64,000 nucleotides of DNA from Poriferisodalis sp965198245 (GCF_965198245.1 NZ_OZ240249.1:310001-374000); one strand, 5' to 3'; shown: positions 1 through 8,916, numbered from the stretch's first letter. A program made the numbers and translations. Notes: generated by a model from the sequence alone, not told the origin.

Positions 1-2
1 CC

Positions 3-383
3 TCATTCGAGATATCCGACCCCGAGGGCGACCCCATCGTGTGGTCGTTGGCAGGCGACGACGCGCAGCGGTTCCGCATCGACGACGGCCGCCTGAGTTT
101 CGTCGCACCGCCCAGCTTCGAACGGCCTGCAGATGCAGGCGCAGACAATGTGTACGACATCGTGGTGGCGGTCTCCGACGGCGAGTTCTCTGATGAGATC
201 ACCGTGGCGGTGACTGTCACCGAGCGGCTGACGCCACGACGTGCGAACCCCATTGGCGGCTGTTTCCTCAACAGCCGTCAGCCAGGTCCGCAACGCGCTG
301 GAATAGCCGGGCTGGACAAGTCACAACACCGCGCAGCCGACATCAGCCGCTGCGTCGCGTCCGATCCCTGGCCGGACCCCTGA
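3..383 (+). CDS. Cadherin-like repeat protein, C-terminal end (5' truncated by window)
   Basis: The frame is open from the first bases, so the gene begins outside the window; the GTG at 39 is internal. The first 70 residues read like one cadherin/putative-Ig repeat: a D-x-D-G-D-like acidic start, a W-S-L-x-G-x-D segment, an F-x-I-D-x-G-x-L strand and a final V-S-D-G ... V-T-V-T-E strand. Such repeats occur in large exported adhesins and calcium-binding surface proteins. After V-T-V-T-E the last 45 residues are rich in Arg, Pro and Gly and look unlike the repeat, so the reading frame may be shifted or the end degraded. The family is inferred from one repeat only; the enzyme or adhesin it belongs to cannot be told. 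Confidence 0.55.
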   Translation, partial: SFEISDPEGDPIVWSLAGDDAQRFRIDDGRLSFVAPPSFERPADAGADNVYDIVVAVSDGEFSDEITVAVTVTERLTPRRANPIGGCFLNSRQPGPQRAGIAGLDKSQHRAADISRCVASDPWPDP

Positions 384-417
384 GTTCGCCCGGCAACGCT
401 GGGAGCGAAACGAGCAC

Positions 418-864
418 TCAGCGTTCGTGCGCGATCGGCGCCACACCCTTCAGTTTCAGCAGCACCCATCGTCCGAACTTCAGCATTGGATACGTGACGC
501 GTGAGATCAACGGCGAACTGAACGCCAACCGGTTGAACTTGTTGAAGGCACCACGGTCCTCGGACAGGAGCGCAAGCACATGAAGCGCTTCGTGACCGGC
601 AAAGTGCCGGTTGCCGATCTTGACCACCATGCCGTCGTTGAGATCGTGCGGCAGCCTTCGGACCTCGTCGACGATCGGGCCACCTTGGCGGGCGTCAACC
701 AGCACAAACTCTCCCACTGATTGCTTCAGCCGCAGGTATTGGGCGTAGTTGTTGCACATCGGACATTCGCCGTCGTAGATCAGCCAGACCTGACTCGTCT
801 CCCGAGGCTGTTGTGACAATTGACGGCGCCTCACAACGCGAAACGGTATGCCGACGATCGGCAC
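418..864 (-). CDS. DCC-family thiol-disulfide oxidoreductase (DUF393)
   Basis: 148 residues. Residues 26-40 carry the family signature, a hydrophobic strand followed by Y-D-G-E-C-P-M-C, so the C-x-x-C pair sits in the expected place near the N-terminus. The rest (V-L-V-D-A-R, a G-x-E-A-L-H-V-L segment and a hydrophobic end) fits DUF393 proteins, which are predicted thioredoxin-fold proteins with an unassigned redox role. Length is typical. The first 20 residues are basic and may not belong to the protein; a downstream start near residue 25 is possible. It faces the adhesin end convergently and is followed upstream by the meaA gene on the same strand with about 150 bases between, in which I see nothing distinct. 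Confidence 0.75.
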   Translation of the reverse strand: MPIVGIPFRVVRRRQLSQQPRETSQVWLIYDGECPMCNNYAQYLRLKQSVGEFVLVDARQGGPIVDEVRRLPHDLNDGMVVKIGNRHFAGHEALHVLALLSEDRGAFNKFNRLAFSSPLISRVTYPMLKFGRWVLLKLKGVAPIAHER

Positions 865-1013
865 CGACTGTATGACCCCGGAGAGCGGCGCTCTGCGGAT
901 CCAACTTGCAGCAGAGCCATGCGGATCCAGCGCATCGACCGAGACATGTGCACGGAGACAATTGCGGTGCTGCGGTTGATCGAAATCAGTCCTGGTCGCG
1001 TGTGAGGATGCGG

Positions 1014-2993
1014 TCAGGCCGAGCTGGCGCGGGCTCGTTCGGCCAATTCGGCGATGTCAGCCATGATCGCCGACAGCTCATAGTCCTTCGGCGTATAGAC
1101 GGCGGCCACGCCGGCATCGCGCAGCATCTGATGATCGGCCGGCGGAATGATCCCGCCCACCACCACTGGAGCACTCACGCCTTCGGCGTCGAGACACGCC
1201 AGCACTTCGGGCACCAGCTCGAGATGGCTGCCTGACAGGATCGACAGCCCCACCACGTCGACGTCCTCGTCACGGGCAGTCGCAGCGATGTGGGCCGGCG
1301 TCAGGCGGATCCCCTCGTACACCACCTCCATGCCGGCGTTGCGCGCTGCCACCGCCACCTGTTCCGCGCCGTTGGAATGGCCGTCAAGTCCCGGCTTGGC
1401 CACCAGCACCCGTGGCGGCCCGCCCGCCATCTGGGCGCAACGCTCCGCCACCGATGCCAGCCCCGATCTCACCGAAGCAGGGCTGCCGGCCCCGACGCCA
1501 CCCAAGCCCGTCGGTGCCCGGTACTCCCCGAACACCTCGCGCAGCGCCTGCGCCCACTCGCCGGTCGTCACCCCGGCGTGGGCGGCCTCGATGGTCGGCC
1601 CCATGATGTTGACATCGCCCGACGCGGCAACCCGCAGGTCGTCGAGCGCTGCCACCACCCGGTTCGAGTCTCGGGTGCCCCGCCACCGTTCGAGATCGGC
1701 GATGAGCTCGGCTTCCACCTCGGGATCCACCCGCAGGATCGACTCGTCGCCTTCCAGCGGCGACGGGGCGGTCTCGGTGAACTCGTTCACTCCCACCACG
1801 GTCAGCTCGCCGCTCTCGATCTGCCGTACGCGCTCGGTGTGGCTCGCAACCAACCGCCGCTTCAGTTCCTCGATGGCCGCAAAGGCGCCGCCCATGCCCA
1901 GCACGTCATCCAACTCAGCCTGCGCAGACGCCACGAGCTCGGCCGTCAGGCCCTCCACCACAACCGAGCCGTCAAAGATGTCGCCGTACTCCAGCAGGTC
2001 GGTCTCGTGTGCCAGCACCTGCTGGATTCGCAGCGACCACTGCTGGTCCCATGGCCTCGGCAGCCCCAGCGCTTCATTCCACGCGGGTAGCTGCAATGAG
2101 CGGGTCCGTGCCCGCTGCGACAGCGTCACGCCGAGAGCTTCAAGCGTGATGCGTGCCACGTTGTTCTCTGGCTGGGCTTCGGTGAGGCCCAGCGAATTCA
2201 CCTGCACGCCATAGCGGAACCGGCGCAGCTTCGGGTCGGCCACGCCGTAGCGCTCAGAGCAGATCCGGTCCCACATCTGGGTGAGGGCCCGCACTTTGCA
2301 GACCTCCTCCACGAACCGGATGCCCGAGTTCACAAAGAACGAGATGCTGCCGACGGTGGCGTCGAAGCGATCAGGCGGCACCTTGCCGCTGTCGCGCACG
2401 GCATCGAGCACGTCGATGGCGGTCGCCAGCGCGTAGGCGATCTCCTGAGTGGGCGTGGCGCCGGCTTCCTGCAGGTGGTAGCTGCACACGTTGATCGGGT
2501 TCCATTGCGGCACGTGCTGCGAGCAGTACGCAACGACGTCAACGGTCAACCGCCGGCTGGCCTCGGGGCCGTATATGTACGTGCCCCGGCTGAGGTACTC
2601 CTTCACGATGTCGTTCTGGGTGGTGCCTCGCAGGGCCTCGGACGGCACGCCGGCGTTCTGCGCGTTGGCGATGTACAGGCTCAGCAGCCACGGCGCCGTG
2701 GCGTTGATGGTCATCGAGGTGTTCATGGCCTCGGGCGGGATGCCGTCCATCAGCTGGACCATGTGGCCCAGGTGCAGCACCGGCACGCCGACCTTGCCCA
2801 CCTCGCCGCGTGCCATCGGATGGTCAGGGTCGTAGCCGGTCTGTGTCGGCAGGTCGAAGGCCACCGACAGTCCGGTCTGGCCTTTGGCCAGCATCGACCG
2901 GTACAGCTCGTTGGACGCCCGTGCCGTGGAGTGCCCCGAGTACGTGCGCATCAGCCACGGCCTTGAGCGCCGTGGCGAATCGGAGGCAGTCAT
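1014..2993 (-). CDS. meaA: MeaA-type acyl-CoA mutase (probable ethylmalonyl-CoA mutase), B12 dependent
   Basis: 659 residues combining the TIM-barrel substrate domain (about 1-500) and a cobalamin-binding domain (about 520-650) in one chain. The N-terminus R-P-W-L-M-R-T-Y-S-G-H-S-T, the F-D-L-P-T-Q-T-G-Y-D block and N-T-S-M-T-I-N-A-T match the mutase family, and the C-terminal K-P-G-L-D-G-H-S-N-G-A contains the D-x-H-x-x-G lower-ligand motif. Single-chain architecture and length agree with MeaA, which converts ethylmalonyl-CoA to methylsuccinyl-CoA in the ethylmalonyl-CoA pathway, rather than the two-subunit methylmalonyl-CoA mutase. Substrate choice is inferred from overall resemblance. The start codon is 5 bases beyond the end of aat's stop, so the two genes are probably co-transcribed. 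No other pathway gene is nearby. Confidence 0.85.
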   Translation of the reverse strand: MTASDSPRRSRPWLMRTYSGHSTARASNELYRSMLAKGQTGLSVAFDLPTQTGYDPDHPMARGEVGKVGVPVLHLGHMVQLMDGIPPEAMNTSMTINATAPWLLSLYIANAQNAGVPSEALRGTTQNDIVKEYLSRGTYIYGPEASRRLTVDVVAYCSQHVPQWNPINVCSYHLQEAGATPTQEIAYALATAIDVLDAVRDSGKVPPDRFDATVGSISFFVNSGIRFVEEVCKVRALTQMWDRICSERYGVADPKLRRFRYGVQVNSLGLTEAQPENNVARITLEALGVTLSQRARTRSLQLPAWNEALGLPRPWDQQWSLRIQQVLAHETDLLEYGDIFDGSVVVEGLTAELVASAQAELDDVLGMGGAFAAIEELKRRLVASHTERVRQIESGELTVVGVNEFTETAPSPLEGDESILRVDPEVEAELIADLERWRGTRDSNRVVAALDDLRVAASGDVNIMGPTIEAAHAGVTTGEWAQALREVFGEYRAPTGLGGVGAGSPASVRSGLASVAERCAQMAGGPPRVLVAKPGLDGHSNGAEQVAVAARNAGMEVVYEGIRLTPAHIAATARDEDVDVVGLSILSGSHLELVPEVLACLDAEGVSAPVVVGGIIPPADHQMLRDAGVAAVYTPKDYELSAIMADIAELAERARASSA

Positions 2994-2998
2994 CGGCC

Positions 2999-3706
2999 TT
3001 AGCCGTCGAGCATGCGGAAGACCATCGGGCGCAGCCAGATCTCAGGCAGCGGCCGGGTGATGGCCTCGGCCAGAAGTTCCAGGTACGCCGCGCGCTCGAC
3101 TTCCACGGATCCCAGCCCCGCCAGGTGCGGTGTCGTCCACTGCACGTCCAGCAGCGCGCCGCCGGTCACCTTGAGCGCATCCACCAGTGCCACCAGTGCC
3201 ACCTTGGAGGCGTCGCTCTCGGTGTGGAACATCGACTCGCCGGCGAACAGGGCGCCGATCGCTACCCCATAGAGGCCGCCTACGAGCTCATCGTCGAGCC
3301 AGGTCTCCACGCTGTGCGCCCACCCCAGCTCGTGCAGCTCCCGGTAGGCGTTTCCCATGTCGTCGCTGATCCAACCGTGGGGACGGGAGGGATCGGCGCA
3401 CGATTCCAGCACCTGCTCGAAGGCGGTGTCGATGCGGATGTCGAAGCGCCTGCAAGCCCGACGCAGCGAGCGGCTGACTCGGAGATAGCTGAGCGGCAGG
3501 ATGCCGCGTGGGTCCGGCGACCACCATCCGACGGTGTCACCCAGCGGCATCGGGAACAGGCCCGTCCGGTATGCGCCCAGCAGCGTGCCGGCTCCGAGGT
3601 CGGCACCCGCTCCCACAAGGCCGTTCTCATCGGCTGTCGACGCTGGCGGGAATGACCATCCCGACGCAGCCGGCTCCGTCGGGCCGTCTTCTGACTGGCG
3701 CTGCAT
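2999..3706 (-). CDS. aat: Leucyl/phenylalanyl-tRNA--protein transferase
   Basis: 235 residues. It contains the family core: a G-A-Y-x-x-G-L-F-P-M-P start, W-W-S-P-D-P-R-G-I-L-P, the central G-W-I-S-D-D-M and Y-x-x-L-H-x-x-G-x-A-H-S-V-E, then G-G-L-Y-G-V-A-I-G and F-x-G-E-S-M-F-H, and finally D-V-Q-W-T-T-P-H-L. The enzyme adds Leu or Phe from aminoacyl-tRNA to proteins with N-terminal Arg or Lys, marking them for ClpS/ClpAP in the N-end rule. All expected motifs are present and the length is normal. About 30 extra residues precede the core, so translation may begin a little downstream. It is probably the first gene of a unit with meaA, five bases away. Confidence 0.9.
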   Translation of the reverse strand: MQRQSEDGPTEPAASGWSFPPASTADENGLVGAGADLGAGTLLGAYRTGLFPMPLGDTVGWWSPDPRGILPLSYLRVSRSLRRACRRFDIRIDTAFEQVLESCADPSRPHGWISDDMGNAYRELHELGWAHSVETWLDDELVGGLYGVAIGALFAGESMFHTESDASKVALVALVDALKVTGGALLDVQWTTPHLAGLGSVEVERAAYLELLAEAITRPLPEIWLRPMVFRMLDG

Positions 3707-3775
3707 CAGCGCGAGCCTAGGCGTGATCTGGTCGAAGTGCCGCTTGACGCGCTGGCGCGCCGACTGCGCTCTGGG

Positions 3776-4708
3776 CTAGCTGCGCGCATCGATGTACGCG
3801 TTGATCTGAGCGTCGGTCGCTTCGGACATCGTCACGCTGTGCACCACGACTTCGTCGATCGGGGCGTCGGCTGGGTCGGTCTCGACGCCCTCGATTGCCA
3901 AGACGACGTCCATGCCGTCGACGACGTGGCCGAGCGGCGAGTACAGGGGCGGTAGCGAAGCGCCGTCGGGACCGGTGATGACGAAGAACTGGGAGCCGTT
4001 GGTGGCCGGATTCCCGCGGTTGGCCATCGCAACCGAGCCGATCCGGTACCAGTCCTCTTCGGGGAAGTCGCCGGTGAATTGGTAGCCGGGACCGCCGGTT
4101 CCGTACTGCAGTTGGACGTCGCCGCCTTGAATCACGAAGCCAGCGATGATCCGGTGGAACAGCGTCCCGTCGAAGGCTCCCCAGCGGCCCAGCACCACGA
4201 AGTTGTTGACGCTGTCGAGGTCGAGCACCGGGTCGAGCACCATCGTCAAGTCGCCCATGCTGGTTTCGAAGGTCGCGGCGTACATCGCCTCGACGTCGAT
4301 GCAGAGCGGGTGCGGCCCGTCGAATTGGTTGCGGGGGCCGTCGCTGCCGTCGACAGCAGGGCAGCCCGTCGGCTCTGGCGCAGCGGCCGCGGTGTCGTCG
4401 GGGCTGTCGTCGACCTCAGTCTCAGCTTCAGCCTCGGTGGCCGGCGGCGCTTCATCGCTCGGCTCGTCAGTCTCGAACGTGGTGACGTCGGGCGCCTCGG
4501 TGTCAGTGACCACTGCGCTGTCACCGCTGTCGTCGGGGTCATCGCCGGTGAAGTTGCTCCACAGCCACAGCGCCACCAGCACGGCTGCCACGATGAGCAC
4601 GATTCGCATCACTTTGCGGGCCACGGTGGAACGCTTCTTGACGCGTTCGGCTTGGGCCACCGCACGCATGCGGTTCTCGCGCTGGCGCTGTCTCTTCTCG
4701 CTGCTCAT
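3776..4708 (-). CDS. Membrane-anchored peptidyl-prolyl isomerase, cyclophilin type
   Basis: 310 residues from the ATG at 4708. A basic N-terminus (S-E-K-R-Q-R-Q-R) is followed by one membrane helix (about residues 30-52), an acidic Asp/Glu/Thr-rich linker of about 80 residues, and a cyclophilin domain (about 120-310). The domain shows F-H-R-I-I-x-G-F-V-I-Q-G-G-D, G-S-V-A-M-A-N-R-G, and N-G-S-Q-F-F-V-I-T, which include the catalytic Arg and the substrate-pocket residues. The protein would act outside the membrane, helping fold exported proteins. A longer reading frame upstream to 4768 runs through a repeated GC-rich leader and is less likely. Two tandem 29-bp repeats lie just upstream. Confidence 0.85.
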   Translation of the reverse strand: MSSEKRQRQRENRMRAVAQAERVKKRSTVARKVMRIVLIVAAVLVALWLWSNFTGDDPDDSGDSAVVTDTEAPDVTTFETDEPSDEAPPATEAEAETEVDDSPDDTAAAAPEPTGCPAVDGSDGPRNQFDGPHPLCIDVEAMYAATFETSMGDLTMVLDPVLDLDSVNNFVVLGRWGAFDGTLFHRIIAGFVIQGGDVQLQYGTGGPGYQFTGDFPEEDWYRIGSVAMANRGNPATNGSQFFVITGPDGASLPPLYSPLGHVVDGMDVVLAIEGVETDPADAPIDEVVVHSVTMSEATDAQINAYIDARS

Positions 4709-4727
4709 GAGCGGCGCTCTCCGTGCC

Positions 4728-4783
4728 CTCGGCCCGCACAGGGCGGGCGCAATCGTCTCGGCCCGCACAGGGCGGGCGCAATC
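4728..4783. repeat. Two tandem copies of a 27-bp GC-rich element, 29-bp period
   Basis: The segment starting ctcggcccgcacagggcg occurs at 4728 and again at 4757, identical over 27 bases. Each copy can form a short hairpin (gcccg pairing with cgggc). They lie in the leader of the cyclophilin gene, 20 bases upstream of its start. Confidence 0.8.
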
Positions 4784-4891
4784 TCGGGGCTCAAGGTGGC
4801 CCCTGACCAGTACCGGCGGTCACACTACCGATGCCCACTCAGTGGCCCGCAGAGGCGGTCGCGGAAAGACCCCCCGGTACCCTCGCTCGGC

Positions 4892-6118
4892 GTGCCGTTG
4901 GTCGTGCAGAAGTTCGGTGGAACGTCGGTCGCCAGAGCCGCGCGCATGCGTGAGATTGCCGACCACGTGAAGCACTGCCGCAGCCGCGGCGACGAGATCG
5001 TGCTGGTCATCAGCGCCATGGGTTCGGAGACCGACGAGCTCATCGCCCTGGCGACGCAGATCTCCGATGAGCCAGCCGGCCGTGAGATGGACATGCTCAT
5101 CACGGCGGGCGAGCGCAAGGCGATCGCGCTCATGTGCATGGCACTGCATGACGTGGGCGTCCCGGCGGACTCGTTCACCGGCAGCCAAGCGGGGTTTCTC
5201 ACCGACACGAACCACCGCAACGCCAAGATCTTGTCGGTCACCCCGAAGCGAGTGACCGAGTCGCTCGAGGCCGGGCGTGTCGCGGTCGTGGCGGGTGCCC
5301 AGGGGGTGTCCACCGACAACGACGTGACGTTCCTGGGCCGCGGCGGTTCCGACACCACCGCGGTGGCGCTGGCGCACGGTCTCGGCGCCGACGCCTGCGA
5401 GCTCTACACCGATGTGTCGGGGGTGTTCACCACAGATCCACGGGTGTGCCCCAGTGCCCGGAAACTGGCACGTCTCGGCTTCGATGAATTGCTCGAGATG
5501 ACCGCCATGGGCTGCCCCAAGCCGGCCGCCCGCTCGGTCGAGGTTGCCCGCACTTACGGCGTTCCCCTGCACGTGCGCTCGGCATTCACATGGGAACCGG
5601 GAACGTGGGTCGTCGACACGGAGTCAGACATGGACGCGAGAGAAATGGAAAAGCCGATTGTGACCGGCATCGTGCCGGATACGTCGCAGGCCAAGGTCAC
5701 ACTGGTCGGCGTCCGCGACGAACCGGGGATCGCCGCCAAGGTGTTCCGCACGCTGGCCGACGCTGTGGTCAACGTCGACATGATCGTGCAGAACGTGGGC
5801 GACCACGACCGCACGGACATCTCGTTCACCGTTCCAGCAGAGAGCGCCGACGAGGTGCGATCCATCTGCGAGGGCATGGTGGACACGGTGGGCTTCGCAT
5901 CGACGAACACTGATGCAGATATCGCCCGTGTCTCGCTCGTCGGCGCCGGCATGGCCGGCCATCCGGGAGTGGCCGCCACCATGTTCGAGACGCTGGCAGC
6001 GCAGAACATCAACATCGAGATGATCTCCACTTCGCCGATCCGCATCTCCTGCGTAGTAGCCGAAGCAGACGTAGACCGAGCCACAGTGGCCCTGCACACA
6101 GCCTTCGGCCTCGACTGA
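4892..6118 (+). CDS. lysC: Aspartate kinase
   Basis: 408 residues from the GTG at 4892. The protein starts with the kinase signature V-V-Q-K-F-G-G-T-S-V, followed by the amino acid kinase domain to about residue 250 (G-R-G-G-S-D-T-T-A-V, T-D-V-S-G-V-F-T-T-D-P) and two ACT regulatory domains (about 265-340 and 345-405). It phosphorylates aspartate, the entry to lysine, threonine, methionine and diaminopimelate synthesis; ACT domains normally mediate lysine/threonine feedback. An internal in-frame start for a separate beta subunit, known in other actinobacteria, is plausible but not established here. The open frame extends far upstream, but the GTG directly before the signature fits family length. 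asd follows 54 bases downstream. Confidence 0.93.
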   Translation: MPLVVQKFGGTSVARAARMREIADHVKHCRSRGDEIVLVISAMGSETDELIALATQISDEPAGREMDMLITAGERKAIALMCMALHDVGVPADSFTGSQAGFLTDTNHRNAKILSVTPKRVTESLEAGRVAVVAGAQGVSTDNDVTFLGRGGSDTTAVALAHGLGADACELYTDVSGVFTTDPRVCPSARKLARLGFDELLEMTAMGCPKPAARSVEVARTYGVPLHVRSAFTWEPGTWVVDTESDMDAREMEKPIVTGIVPDTSQAKVTLVGVRDEPGIAAKVFRTLADAVVNVDMIVQNVGDHDRTDISFTVPAESADEVRSICEGMVDTVGFASTNTDADIARVSLVGAGMAGHPGVAATMFETLAAQNINIEMISTSPIRISCVVAEADVDRATVALHTAFGLD

Positions 6119-6172
6119 CCAGCCGAGAAAATCGCAGAAGCCCGCTGAACCGACCTCGGTAGCCTCAGATCC

Positions 6173-7207
6173 ATGCGCGTAGGAATCGTGGGAGCCACCG
6201 GCCAGGTAGGCGGCGTCATGCGGGACATCCTCGCCGAACGGGACTTCCCGATCGACGAGCTGAGGCTGTTCGCATCAGCCCGCTCAGCCGGCCGCAAGCT
6301 GTCGTGGAACGGATCCGAGATCGCTGTTGAGGACGCTGCAGCAGCCGATTTCACCGGTCTCGACATCGCCCTGCTCTCGGCAGGCAAGACCACATCGCTC
6401 GCAATCTCCGAGCACGTCGCCTCACAGGGCCCAACGGTTATCGACAACTCTTCGGCCTGGCGCATGGACCCCGATGTCCCGCTGGTGGTGCCGGAGGTGA
6501 ACGCCCCCGAGGTGTTCAACGCGCCAAAGGGGATCATCGCCAATCCGAACTGCACGACGATGGCGGCAATGCCCGTGCTGGCGCCGCTGCACGCTGAGGC
6601 CGGCTTGGTGTCAATGGTGGCGGCCACCTACCAGGCGGTGTCGGGCGCGGGCCTCGCCGGCGTCGACGAGCTCGACCGTGCCTTGGCTGCAACCACCGAG
6701 GGTGCCGCTGCGCTCACCTTCGACGGCGATGCCGCCACCCACCCGGCCCCGGACAAGTTCCCCGGCCCGATAGCTCACAACGTGCTGGCACAGGCAGGCA
6801 ACTTCGTTGACGACGGCAGCGGCGAAACCGATGAAGAGCAGAAGCTCCGCTACGAGAGCCGGAAGATCCTGGGCATCGGTGATCTGGCGGTATCGGGCAC
6901 CTGTGTGCGGGTGCCGGTATTCACCGGGCATTCGCTTGCGCTGAACCTTCGCTTCGAGCGGTCGATCTCGCCCGAGCGAGCCACCGAGCTGCTGGCCGAT
7001 GCGGCGGGTGTCGAGCTGGCCGATCTGCCCACACCGCTCACCGCAGCGGGCCGTGACCCGTCCTACGTGGGTCGCATCCGCCGCGATCCCACCGTCGAAC
7101 ACGGCTTGGCACTGTTTGTGGTCGGTGACAATCTCCGCAAGGGAGCGGCGCTCAACGCGATTCAGATCGCCGAGGTCCTCGCCGCTGCCCAGGGCGCGAG
7201 CGGATAG
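6173..7207 (+). CDS. asd: Aspartate-semialdehyde dehydrogenase
   Basis: 344 residues. The N-terminal R-V-G-I-V-G-A-T-G-Q-V-G is the nucleotide-binding loop, and N-P-N-C-T-T near residue 127 holds the catalytic cysteine. Further blocks (Y-Q-A-V-S-G-A-G, V-R-V-P-V-F-T-G-H-S, G-R-I-R-R-D) agree with the family. It reduces aspartyl phosphate to aspartate semialdehyde, the step after aspartate kinase, whose gene is immediately upstream on the same strand; the pair is the usual lysC-asd arrangement. Length is normal and nothing is missing. Confidence 0.95.
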   Translation: MRVGIVGATGQVGGVMRDILAERDFPIDELRLFASARSAGRKLSWNGSEIAVEDAAAADFTGLDIALLSAGKTTSLAISEHVASQGPTVIDNSSAWRMDPDVPLVVPEVNAPEVFNAPKGIIANPNCTTMAAMPVLAPLHAEAGLVSMVAATYQAVSGAGLAGVDELDRALAATTEGAAALTFDGDAATHPAPDKFPGPIAHNVLAQAGNFVDDGSGETDEEQKLRYESRKILGIGDLAVSGTCVRVPVFTGHSLALNLRFERSISPERATELLADAAGVELADLPTPLTAAGRDPSYVGRIRRDPTVEHGLALFVVGDNLRKGAALNAIQIAEVLAAAQGASG

Positions 7208-7224
7208 GCACAAACGCCATAGCT

Positions 7225-7297
7225 GCGGAGGCGGCAGGGAACTCTGCGAGGTTGGAACCTGCTGGATTCCCGGAGCAGAGGGCCCTGCCGCCTCCGC
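7225..7297. terminator. Large nested hairpin between convergent genes
   Basis: Bases 7225-7239 (gcggaggcggcaggg) pair perfectly with 7283-7297, a 15-bp stem, and inside it ctctgc at about 7242 pairs with gcagag at about 7275. It lies 17 bases past the asd stop and just before the stop of the opposing dehydrogenase gene, so a two-way terminator is the simplest reading. No T-run follows on either side, and the 43-base loop is large for a terminator. Confidence 0.5.
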
Positions 7298-7308
7298 TGC
7301 GGGCACGC

Positions 7309-8325
7309 CTATTCGCCGCGGCGCACCACCACTTCGGCGCCGGGCACCTCAGGCTCGTCGTCGACGATCTCGGCTGGAAAGCCGGGTGCCGTGATGGTCC
7401 GCCCCGTGGCTTCCTCGAGCCGTCGGATGATGTTCGGCGACCACTCCCGGTCACCGTAGCGAGCGGCACCGTCGGCGAACATGTCCACCAACACCGGCGA
7501 TAGCTCCAGCGGCAGGCCCTGTTCAGCGGCAATGTCGGCGAACAGGCCGATGTCCTTGCACACCAGGTCCATGGTGAAGTTGATGTCCCGCGAGCCATTC
7601 AGGATGACCTGACTCTCGGTTTCGTGAACGAACGAATTGCCCGAGCTGATGCGGATGGCCTCATACGCGGTAGCCAGGTCCATTCCCGCCGCTTGGGAGG
7701 TGACCAAGGCCTCGCACAGCGAGACCAGGTTGGCCGTGGCCAGGTAGTTCGTGACCACTTTGAGAATCGATGCGGAGCCCAACGCTCCCGTGTGCAGGAT
7801 GCGGCGCCCCATCGTTGTGAGCAGCGGCAGCATCGCCTCAAAGGTGTGCCGCTCGCCGCCGGCGAAGATCGAGATGTTGCCGGTGGCGGCCCGGTGGCAG
7901 CCGCCCGATACCGGGCAGTCGATGGCGGCCCCACCAGCGGCTTCCACAAGCGCTCCCAGTCGGCGGACCTCGTGGTGATCGGTGGTGCTCATCTCGGCCC
8001 AGATCTTCGAACCCGATCCGGCCGATCCGGCTGCCGCTGACGCGGCCGAGGCGAACCCAGCTAGCACGCCATCGCGAGCTTCGAGCACGGCTGCTGACGC
8101 AGCGGGCGTCGGCAGGCAGGTGATCACCACGTCGCAGCGTTCGGCCAGCTCAGCTCCCGATGAGGCCTCGCTCGCACCGGCATCGAGAAATGGCGCCATC
8201 GCAGCCGGATCCAGGTCGCGCACGACCAGCTCGAACCCGTTGCGCTGCAGGGAGCCGGCCAGCTTGGCGCCCACGTTGCCCAGCCCGAGGAAGCCCACCC
8301 GCCGCGCTGCGTCCGATTGCATCAC
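7309..8325 (-). CDS. NAD-binding beta-hydroxyacid dehydrogenase (3-hydroxyisobutyrate dehydrogenase family)
   Basis: 338 residues. The N-terminal V-G-F-L-G-L-G-N-V-G-A-K-L-A is the Rossmann loop of the family. D-C-P-V-S-G-G at about residue 138 is the substrate-binding motif, and K-V-V-T-N-Y-L-A at about residue 190 contains the catalytic lysine. The second half is the all-helical domain. Members oxidise 3-hydroxyisobutyrate, tartronate semialdehyde and related acids; the specific substrate cannot be read from the sequence. An Ala/Ser/Gly-rich insert (about residues 92-108, A-S-A-A-S-A-A-A-G-S-A-G) is unusual. The gene is monocistronic as far as seen, with tRNA-Pro upstream. Confidence 0.85.
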   Translation of the reverse strand: MMQSDAARRVGFLGLGNVGAKLAGSLQRNGFELVVRDLDPAAMAPFLDAGASEASSGAELAERCDVVITCLPTPAASAAVLEARDGVLAGFASAASAAAGSAGSGSKIWAEMSTTDHHEVRRLGALVEAAGGAAIDCPVSGGCHRAATGNISIFAGGERHTFEAMLPLLTTMGRRILHTGALGSASILKVVTNYLATANLVSLCEALVTSQAAGMDLATAYEAIRISSGNSFVHETESQVILNGSRDINFTMDLVCKDIGLFADIAAEQGLPLELSPVLVDMFADGAARYGDREWSPNIIRRLEEATGRTITAPGFPAEIVDDEPEVPGAEVVVRRGE

Positions 8326-8375
8326 GCCTTTCTATTGTCGCGAGCGTGGCGTAGCTTCACGCTCGCATAAACCTG

Positions 8376-8449
<74 letters not shown>

Positions 8450-8529
8450 TTTGCGATCACCGCTGGCTGATCGCTCCGGCCGAAGTTACCGGTCTCGCAA
8501 GCGCAAGCGCTACCGGAATGTACGGTCGT

Positions 8530-8916
8530 CTATGTGGCGCTCGCGGCGTCGCGCTCCAGCAGTTGGTGCGCGGTGCGCCGCAGCTGCAACGGGTTGAGCG
8601 GCTTGATCAGCCACGCATCGGCGTCAGAACGCCGGGCCAAAAAGACATCGGCTTCCCGGTCGGCCAGCATCAGCACCGGCACCCGCGGCAGCCTGCCCAT
8701 GCCGGATTCGAGCCGCAAGTCCAAGCACGTGGCCATGCCGCCCATGTTGCCGATCTGGAAGTCCAGGATCACCAGGTCAGGTGTGCTGGCCTCGACCGCG
8801 GGCCGGACCTCGTGACCTGATCGCACGACCCGGAAGGTCACGTCGGCCCCGGAGAGTGCGGCGGCCACCTCTTCGACGACCCAGTCTGCATCGGTGGCCA
8901 GAAGCACGTCGGTCAC
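8530..8916 (-). CDS. Stand-alone response-regulator receiver domain protein
   Basis: 128 residues from the GTG at 8916. It is a single CheY-like domain: V-L-L-A-T-D-A-D-W at the N-terminus gives acidic residues, D-L-V-I-L-D-F-Q-I-G at about residue 50 gives the phospho-acceptor aspartate, and the later V-L-M-L-A-D and W-L-I-K-P-L carry the Thr/Ser-position change (A) and the conserved Lys. There is no output domain, so it probably signals by protein contact. No histidine kinase is adjacent. The start lies within 10 bases of the divergent region that leads to the NfeD-like gene. A longer frame to 9045 is open but adds Arg/Pro-rich sequence not typical of the domain. Confidence 0.8.
   Translation of the reverse strand: MTDVLLATDADWVVEEVAAALSGADVTFRVVRSGHEVRPAVEASTPDLVILDFQIGNMGGMATCLDLRLESGMGRLPRVPVLMLADREADVFLARRSDADAWLIKPLNPLQLRRTAHQLLERDAASAT

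Noticed and set aside
1147..2214. Plus-strand open frames opposite meaA
   Set aside because: They are frames opposite a high-GC gene with strong family motifs; no RBS or family pattern supports them.
4728..4783. CRISPR-like array
   Set aside because: Only two copies with a two-base gap and no spacers; it is a tandem repeat in a gene leader.
4079..4891. Aspartate kinase with a 270-residue N-terminal extension
   Set aside because: This part lies antisense to the cyclophilin gene and shows no family resemblance; the GTG at 4892 starts exactly at the kinase motif and gives the normal length.
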